A stretch of 14,484 bases of DNA from Planctomycetaceae bacterium. GTDB lineage: Bacteria; Planctomycetota; Planctomycetia; Pirellulales; UBA1268. Of this stretch, positions 6,108 to 11,682 are shown in pieces (the first letter of the stretch is position 1; every line of letters starts with the position of its first letter). The stretch covers positions 1 through 14,484 of the forward strand of contig CANGGC010000015.1 of assembly GCA_947453125.1 (NCBI GenBank), read 5' to 3'. A program made the position numbers and the translations under genes. The notes under the pieces are model-generated. The model had not been told where the DNA came from. It searched no databases and worked only from the letters and a program-made list of their open reading frames with translations.

Positions 6108-7763
6108 TCAGAACTGCTGGGAGACGTACCGGCGTCGCAACCGGCCGCGGATCCAGATCGCCGCCACGTTGAGCAGCGCGATGATCGCGACGAGCAGGAA
6201 CGTGATCGTGAACACCATCGGTTTGGCCGCCTGACTGTTCGGGCTCTGGAAGCCGACGTCGTAGATCAGGTAGGCCAGATGCATGAACTCCCGCTCCGGA
6301 TGAACGAAGGGGAATGTCCCGTCGATGGGGAGATCGAGGGCGAGCTTCTTCACGCCGACGAGCATCAGCGGCGCCACCTCGCCGGCGCCCCGGGCCATCG
6401 CCAGGATCAGCCCGGTCATGATCCCGGGAAGGGCCCGGGGGAGCACGATCCGGCGGATCGTCTGCCACTTGCTGGCGCCACAGGCATACGAGCCCTCGCG
6501 CATCGAGTTGGGGACCGCGGAGAGCGCCTCCTCGGTCGCCACGATCACCACCGGCAGCGTGAGGAGCGCGAGCGTCAGTGAGGCCCAGAGGAGCCCGCCG
6601 GTGCCGAAGGTCGGCTGGCCGTCGGCCACGAGCGCCGGGCGGAAGAGGAGCTCGTCGATCGAGCCCCCAAGGACGTAACAGAAGAATCCCAGGCCGAAGG
6701 CGCCGTAGACGATGCTCGGCACGCCGGCCAGATTGTTGATGGCAATGCGGACGGCAGCCGTCATCGGACCGCGCGACGCGTACTCCCGCAGATAGAGCGC
6801 GGCGAGGACCCCGAACGGGGCAACGAGGAGCGCCATGATGAGCGTCATGGCGATCGTGCCCCAGATCGCCGGGAAGACCCCACCGGCGCTGTTTGCCTCG
6901 CGGGGATCGTCGCCGAGAAACTCCCCCCATCGCGAGGCGTAGACGCCGAGGCGTTCCTGGAAGGAGAGCTTGTTGGGCTGCCAGGCACGGACGATGTCCG
7001 CCAACGGCAGGACGACCGTCTCCCCGGATGCTGTGGTGAACTCGAGCCCCCAGCCTTCGTTGCCGGCCCGCAGTTCGGCCGTCCGCTCATCGAGCCGGCG
7101 TTCCTGCGCCTCGACCTCCGTGGCCACGACCTTCTCCGCCGCGGTCGCCGCAACCGCTGCCGGCGAGTCGGCGCCAGTGGCAAGCCCGGCCCGGACGACC
7201 GCCAGACGCGCTGCGCGGAGCTTCCGCTGGAGTTCGCCCCGGTCCCCCTTGTCGATCCGCCACGCCTCCCGCCAGCGCCGCCGGACGTCGGGATGATGCT
7301 CACGGAATCCGCGCCACGCCTCTTCGCCCCCGGCGGCAACGACCTCGTCGCCATGGAGCAGCCGCGTCGGAAACCCTTGGAATCGTCCCCCTTCGAGCCG
7401 CTCGACGACGGTCGCCTCGGCCGGGCGCGTCGTGGCCGTCACGTCGCCGTCGGCAAACCACTCGAAGTGCTTCCCGGTCAGTTCGAAATTGGCCGTGCGG
7501 ATCAGGCGCCGGCCGGTGCCGTCGGGGGCCTTGTCGCGCCCCGTCTCCTCGCCGAGCACCTTCCGGCCATCCGTGAGTTCGACAAGCTCGATCGGGCGCG
7601 GCCAGAACGTCGCCACCCCCTCCGAGACGATGTAGCCGAGGAGCCCGATGATCATGGCCATCGCCAGGGCCAGGCAGCCGCCGGTGAGCCAGACCCACGC
7701 CTCGCCATGGGCGGCAAGCGCGGCGTGCGTCGAGCGACGGCGGCGGAGGGGATCAGAGCTCAT
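6108..7763 (-). CDS. pstA: Phosphate ABC transporter permease PstA, long form
   Basis: At 551 residues this is far longer than the roughly 300 of E. coli PstA; long PstA forms are also known in Pseudomonas. TM1 is at about 24-49. Residues about 55-295 form an extracytoplasmic insertion with a charged, probably helical stretch (about 158-233, rich in Arg, Glu and Ala). The permease core follows (about 296-540): TM segments near 299-325, 345-365, 388-410, 447-470 and 515-538, with the cytoplasmic EAA loop that contacts PstB at 411-448 (E-E-A-L-S-A-V-P ... [16 protein letters not shown]). The ATG at 7763 overlaps the pstC stop by 11 bp and is preceded by GGAGGAGG (7768-7775), so translation is probably coupled to pstC. 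With PstC it forms the membrane channel for phosphate. The function of the insertion is unknown. Confidence 0.93.
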   Translation of the reverse strand: MSSDPLRRRRSTHAALAAHGEAWVWLTGGCLALAMAMIIGLLGYIVSEGVATFWPRPIELVELTDGRKVLGEETGRDKAPDGTGRRLIRTANFELTGKHFEWFADGDVTATTRPAEATVVERLEGGRFQGFPTRLLHGDEVVAAGGEEAWRGFREHHPDVRRRWREAWRIDKGDRGELQRKLRAARLAVVRAGLATGADSPAAVAATAAEKVVATEVEAQERRLDERTAELRAGNEGWGLEFTTASGETVVLPLADIVRAWQPNKLSFQERLGVYASRWGEFLGDDPREANSAGGVFPAIWGTIAMTLIMALLVAPFGVLAALYLREYASRGPMTAAVRIAINNLAGVPSIVYGAFGLGFFCYVLGGSIDELLFRPALVADGQPTFGTGGLLWASLTLALLTLPVVIVATEEALSAVPNSMREGSYACGASKWQTIRRIVLPRALPGIMTGLILAMARGAGEVAPLMLVGVKKLALDLPIDGTFPFVHPEREFMHLAYLIYDVGFQSPNSQAAKPMVFTITFLLVAIIALLNVAAIWIRGRLRRRYVSQQF

Positions 7764-10404
7764 GCGACCTCCTCCGGAAACGTTCGCGGATGATCTCGGC
7801 GACCGTGTTGAGGACGAACGTCAGCGAGAACAGGGTCAGCGCCGCCAGAAACAAAACACGATAGTGCGAGGAACCGCGGGCCGCCTCGGGAAGCTCGGTG
7901 GCGATCGCGGCCGAGAGCGTCTGGAAACCGCTGAACAGGCTCCAGTCCATGATCGGCGTGTTGCCCGCCGCCATGAGGACGATCATCGTCTCTCCGACGG
8001 CCCGGCCCAGCCCGATCATCACTGCCGAGAAGATACCGCTGGTGGCGGCGGGAAGGATGACGCGGATCGCGGTCTGCCAGGGGGTGGCACCGGCGCCCAG
8101 CGAGGCGCTCCTGAGATGATCGGGGACGCTCGACAGCGCGTCGTCGGCGATCGTGAAGATCAGGGGGATGACCGCAAAGCTCATCCCGAAGGCGACGATC
8201 ATCGCATTCCGCTGGACATAGCTCCCGAGGAGCCCGCCACGGGCATCGAGGCGGATGGCGTCGAGGAACGTCGCGGCGGCCAACGCCAGGGCAACCGTCA
8301 GCACCACACCGCCGACGAACACCGCCAACGACACCAGCGCCGCCCGACGCTGCGGCCAGCCGATGCTCACGCTCCGCAGCCACGGGTTCACAAGTCGGCC
8401 GCAGATCATCGTGGCGGCGATCGCCGCCACCGGCAGGAAGGCGAGCACCCAGCCCCCCAGGCCGCTCCCCCCCCGGCCGTCGAGCCAGGCGCGGAGGTCG
8501 CCGCCGAACAGGAGACGCTCGAGGAGCGGCGCCACGATCACGCTCGCGAGGGCCCCGGCGGGCAGGCCCAGGAAGCCGATGATCGGCAACCGCCACGACG
8601 CCAGCCGCATCCTCGACCCTGTGGGGAGCAGTTGCCAGAGGTGGGCCCCGAGGAGGAGCGTCAGCGGCACCACGAAGAACCCGGCGATCACCGGGGCCAG
8701 CCCTCGCTCCACCAGCGGCGCGATCACGAGCCCCGCCATGAACCCGAGGACGACGCTCGGCAGGCTGGCCATCATCTCGATCACAGGCTTGATCCGCGCC
8801 CGCCACGACGGGTGGAGAAACTGGCTCGAGAAGATCGCGGCAAGGATTGCGACCGGCGTGGCGAACAGCATCGCGTAGAGCGTCGCCTTGATCGTGCCGA
8901 CGACAAGCGGGATGAATCCGAACTTCGACTCGAACGTCTGGTGGCCAGTCGTCTCCCAGGCGTGGACGGCGCCGGGATAATTCTCGTACCACACCGGGCG
9001 GAAGAGGGTTCCGGGAGAGATCTCCGGGTAACCGGCATCGAACCCCCACGACACGATCCCCCGGCCGTCGGCGGATAGCAGCGTCGTCTCGCGGGCCCCC
9101 ATCGCCAGCATCCGAGGCGCCCCGGCGAGCCGGTCGGTCGCCACGGCGTTCACCGAGAGGACAGCTGTGCCGGCCGTCGAATGGAGGAGGCGGACGGTCC
9201 CCGCCGCATCGGCTGCCGCAAACAACCGCGATCGGGGAGAGGCGGCGAGCGTCGTTACCCGCTCCGGCCGGGCCGCGTCGGCGGCGGGAAAGGTTTTGGC
9301 AGCGACGACGGCCAAGCCGTCCTCCGCGATGGCATCGGCTTGGCGCGAGGTGAAAAACACCCGGACGACGCCGGCCGCATCGCCGACGGCCAGCGCGTTG
9401 CCTCCGAACAACCGGACGACGGCGGTGACGTCAGCGCCGCCACCGGCGGCGAATGTCTCCATCAGCACCGGCTTGTCGATCGCGCGGATCGAGTAGCGGC
9501 GGCCGCGACCATCGGCGGCAATCGCCCAGAGTTGATCCCCGAGTTCGGAGAGACGCAGATGGATGGCCTTCCCCGCAGCGGCGCCAGCCACCTCCTCCTC
9601 GGCAGGGATCGTGGCTCCATCTCGCTTCGTGACTTCCTTCCCCGTGAGCATGTTCCGCTTCGTCGACCGCCGTTCCACCCGGATCGCACCGGTGTCGTCG
9701 ACGGCCGCGACGAGGGGACCGCCTGTCAGTGGCGTGACATCCACATCGACGATCCGCCCTGATAGCTCCCGCGCAGGCTCACCAGAAGCCGCGGTGACGA
9801 CCCGGATCCGTGCCCAGCGGTCGACGGCACTCCGCAGGACCGCTCCATTCGCATCGGGCAGGGCTTGGCCGACCGCGATCGACCGAGCGTCGTCGGCAAT
9901 CTCTGCTTCCGGAAGGAAGGTCGATTCGACACCGACCGCCGCGGTCCGGAAGGCCCCGTCAGCAAACCCGACGACGGCCAGCGTGCTCCCCGGATGGACC
10001 CGCAGCGCCGTCGCGCCGTCCAATCCCGCGCCGGCTTCCCCCAGCGATCGATCGAGCACCACCGCGCCATCGGCGAGATCGAGCAACCGCATCCTCCCGG
10101 CACCGAGGTCGAGATTCCAGGCGATCTCCCCCGTGTCGTCGGTGCCGAGGGCGATCACGGCGGGCGCGTCGGCCCCGCCTCCCCCGGTCGCATCGAGGGA
10201 CGTCGTGGCATGCCCGCCAATCGATGCCGAGCGGACCAGCGGCAGGGCGACGGAGAGGAGAAACACCCCCATCAGCAGCACCGCGGCGATCGTGCCGATC
10301 CCGCCGAGCGTGATCACCGCGCGGGCCAACGTGTCACCGAACCGTACCCCTGGGCGGGTGGTACGACGGCGGGCTCGGCCGGTGAAGCTGGCGTCGGGAT
10401 TCAT
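7753..10404 (-). CDS. pstC: Phosphate ABC transporter permease PstC with large propeller-like insertion
   Basis: The protein has 883 residues against about 320 for E. coli PstC. After TM1 (about 29-55), residues about 60-455 are extracytoplasmic and show repeating beta-strand units of the type T-L-A-V-V-G-F-A-D-G, L-V-A-A-V-D-D-T-G-A-I-R-V, A-L-A-V-G-D-A-A-G-V-V-R-V-F and L-F-A-A-A-D-A-A-G-T-V-R-L-L, resembling WD40/beta-propeller blades. The permease begins near 495 (F-G-F-I-P-L-V-V-G-T-I). The EAA loop is at about 754-791 (D-D-A-L-S-S-V-P-D-H-L-R-S-A-S-L-G-A-G-A-T-P-W). An extra membrane-rich block (about 603-715) separates the early permease helices from the EAA part. The end, F-V-L-N-T-V-A-E-I-I-R-E-R, is typical of PstC. 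It follows pstS by 67 bp and overlaps pstA. The ATG at 10404 has only a GGGGTGG-like ribosome binding site. Long PstC is known in Pseudomonas; the propeller assignment here is by pattern only. Confidence 0.92.
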   Translation of the reverse strand: MNPDASFTGRARRRTTRPGVRFGDTLARAVITLGGIGTIAAVLLMGVFLLSVALPLVRSASIGGHATTSLDATGGGGADAPAVIALGTDDTGEIAWNLDLGAGRMRLLDLADGAVVLDRSLGEAGAGLDGATALRVHPGSTLAVVGFADGAFRTAAVGVESTFLPEAEIADDARSIAVGQALPDANGAVLRSAVDRWARIRVVTAASGEPARELSGRIVDVDVTPLTGGPLVAAVDDTGAIRVERRSTKRNMLTGKEVTKRDGATIPAEEEVAGAAAGKAIHLRLSELGDQLWAIAADGRGRRYSIRAIDKPVLMETFAAGGGADVTAVVRLFGGNALAVGDAAGVVRVFFTSRQADAIAEDGLAVVAAKTFPAADAARPERVTTLAASPRSRLFAAADAAGTVRLLHSTAGTAVLSVNAVATDRLAGAPRMLAMGARETTLLSADGRGIVSWGFDAGYPEISPGTLFRPVWYENYPGAVHAWETTGHQTFESKFGFIPLVVGTIKATLYAMLFATPVAILAAIFSSQFLHPSWRARIKPVIEMMASLPSVVLGFMAGLVIAPLVERGLAPVIAGFFVVPLTLLLGAHLWQLLPTGSRMRLASWRLPIIGFLGLPAGALASVIVAPLLERLLFGGDLRAWLDGRGGSGLGGWVLAFLPVAAIAATMICGRLVNPWLRSVSIGWPQRRAALVSLAVFVGGVVLTVALALAAATFLDAIRLDARGGLLGSYVQRNAMIVAFGMSFAVIPLIFTIADDALSSVPDHLRSASLGAGATPWQTAIRVILPAATSGIFSAVMIGLGRAVGETMIVLMAAGNTPIMDWSLFSGFQTLSAAIATELPEAARGSSHYRVLFLAALTLFSLTFVLNTVAEIIRERFRRRSHEL

Positions 10405-10407
10405 TCA

Positions 10408-10422
10408 CCACCCCGGCGGTGG
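10408..10422 (-). promoter_or_regulatory. Small stem-loop in the pstS-pstC gap, over the pstC ribosome binding site
   Basis: CCACC (10408-10412) and GGTGG (10418-10422) pair around a five-base loop. The hairpin covers the likely pstC ribosome binding site 4-18 nt before its ATG. Such a structure could lower translation of the permease relative to the abundant binding protein PstS, or protect the pstS mRNA end. The stem is short, so this is tentative. Confidence 0.25.
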
Positions 10423-10471
10423 GGCGTCGTCACGTCTGCTGAAGGGAGGGAAAGGCTGCCGTCGGCGCTGG

Positions 10472-11494
10472 TCACGGGGCGGAAACGCCAACGCTGCCGA
10501 GCGCCTCGGTGGCAACCACGCCGGTCACCGGCAGGTAGCCGTCCTTCTTCACGTCAGCCTGACCGCTGGCACTGAGGACATACAGGAGGAACTCGCGCCG
10601 GAGCGGATCGAGGTCGGCTCCCGGCTTGTGATTGACGCTCAGGTAAAGGAAGCGGGCGAGGGGATAGTCGCCGCTGTAGGCATTCTCCGGCGCGGTCGTC
10701 ACCGGATCCCCACCGGTCTTCAGGGAAAGTGGGACGGCGCGGACGTCAGCCGTCGCGTAACCGATGCCGCTGTAGCCGATCCCCGCCTTGTCGCTGGCAA
10801 CCGCCTGAACCACCGCCGAACTCCCCGGCTGCTCCTTCACCGTCGGCTTGAAGTCTCCCTTGAACAGCGCGTTCTCCTTGAAGTAGCCATAGGTGCCACT
10901 GGTCGCATTGCGGCCGTAAAGGCTGATCGGCTTGTTCTTCCATTCCCCCTCGAGGCCGAGATCGCCCCAGGTACGGATGTCGGCCTTGGCGCCGCCGTTG
11001 CGGTTCTTGGAGAAGATGGCATCGACCTGCTCGAGCGACAGGCTCTTGATCGGATTGTCCTTGTGGACGAAGACGGCGAGCATGTCGAGCGCCACCGGCA
11101 CGACCGTCGGGGGATAGCCGTGCTTCTCCTTGAAGGTGTCGATCTCCGACGGCTTCCAGTCGCGGCTCATCGGGCCGAACGTCGCCGTTCCCTCGGTGAT
11201 CGCCGGAGGCGCGGAGGCAGAGCCCTTCCCCTCGATCCCCTCACGGACACCCGGATACGACTTCTTGAAACCCTCGACCCACAGCGAGACGAGGTTGTTC
11301 ATCGTGTCGGAGCCGACACACTTGAGCGTCCCCGCCACCTCGCCGCCGACCTTCTGGTAGGGCTTGAGTTCGGGATCGATGTCCTGGGCCGGGGCGGGAG
11401 CGGCGACGAAGACCGTCAGGCACGCCACAGCGAGGCAGGCTCGCCCCAGGGACGCCACCAATTTCAACCATGTAGACGGGCAGAGGGAGGGCAT
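10472..11494 (-). CDS. pstS: Periplasmic phosphate-binding protein PstS
   Basis: PstS captures phosphate outside the inner membrane and hands it to PstCA. The 340-residue protein starts with a Sec signal peptide (basic and hydrophobic residues about 10-33, then A-P-A-P-A-Q, cleavage near 36-37). Phosphate-contact motifs are visible: G-S-D-T-M-N-N-L (61-68), G-K-G-S-A-S-A-P-P-A-I-T-E-G-T (89-103) with F-G-P-M-S-R (106-111), and G-R-N-A-T-S-G-T-Y-G-Y-F (194-205). The length fits the family. The frame is open to an upstream ATG at 11614, but that would add 40 residues before the signal peptide and would include the Pho-box-like element. AGGAG 7 nt before the ATG at 11494 fixes the start there. 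It is the first gene of pstSCAB-phoU, about 77 bp from the Pho-box-like repeat. Confidence 0.95.
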   Translation of the reverse strand: MPSLCPSTWLKLVASLGRACLAVACLTVFVAAPAPAQDIDPELKPYQKVGGEVAGTLKCVGSDTMNNLVSLWVEGFKKSYPGVREGIEGKGSASAPPAITEGTATFGPMSRDWKPSEIDTFKEKHGYPPTVVPVALDMLAVFVHKDNPIKSLSLEQVDAIFSKNRNGGAKADIRTWGDLGLEGEWKNKPISLYGRNATSGTYGYFKENALFKGDFKPTVKEQPGSSAVVQAVASDKAGIGYSGIGYATADVRAVPLSLKTGGDPVTTAPENAYSGDYPLARFLYLSVNHKPGADLDPLRREFLLYVLSASGQADVKKDGYLPVTGVVATEALGSVGVSAP

Positions 11495-11501
11495 CCGACG
11501 A

Positions 11502-11506
11502 CTCCT
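11502..11506 (-). promoter_or_regulatory. Ribosome binding site of pstS
   Basis: AGGAG on the minus strand lies 7 nt before the ATG at 11494. It decides the pstS start in favour of the signal-peptide methionine over the in-frame ATG 120 bp further upstream. Confidence 0.8.
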
Positions 11507-11521
11507 GGAGTTTGGCCCGAC

Positions 11522-11536
11522 GGCCTGACAAAGGCC
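11522..11536 (-). promoter_or_regulatory. Small stem-loop in the pstS leader
   Basis: GGCCT (11522-11526) and AGGCC (11532-11536) pair around a five-base loop, between the Pho-box-like element and the pstS ribosome binding site. It would lie in the mRNA leader if transcription starts near the Pho box. The role is unknown; it may be incidental in GC-rich DNA. Confidence 0.25.
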
Positions 11537-11570
11537 CGATCCGGGGACGGTGGCAGTGTGGAAGGGAAGT

Positions 11571-11588
11571 GTGAGCGTTTCGTGAGCG
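11571..11588 (-). promoter_or_regulatory. Pho-box-like tandem repeat upstream of pstS
   Basis: Read on the minus strand this is CGCTCAC-GAAA-CGCTCAC: two exact 7-bp direct repeats with a 4-bp, A-rich spacer, period 11 bp. That is the architecture of PhoB/PhoP-type Pho boxes (7-bp units, 4-bp spacer, one helical turn apart), although the unit differs from the E. coli unit CTGTCAT and shares mainly the TCA core. It lies about 77 bp upstream of the pstS ATG. In known Pho promoters the box replaces the -35 region; 10 bp downstream lies CACACT, a poor -10 match. The upstream neighbour putA ends 94 bp before it, and no clear terminator separates them. Confidence 0.65.
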
Positions 11589-11682
11589 CCCCTGCGGCCA
11601 CGGAATCCTCGCAATTCGCCGTCGACATCTCCATCTGGAAGGGATCCTGCCCGGTCGTCCGCCGCCCGTCACCGCCCCTCCC

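Noticed and set aside
6067..6930. An upstream extension of the PstB frame to 6930
   Set aside because: The frame stays open only because it runs through pstA in another frame. The product lacks any family similarity there, while PstA is clear in its own frame.
11495..11614. A longer PstS starting at the ATG at 11614
   Set aside because: It would place 40 polar, Arg-rich residues before the signal peptide and would include the Pho-box-like element in coding DNA. AGGAG 7 nt before 11494 supports the shorter form.
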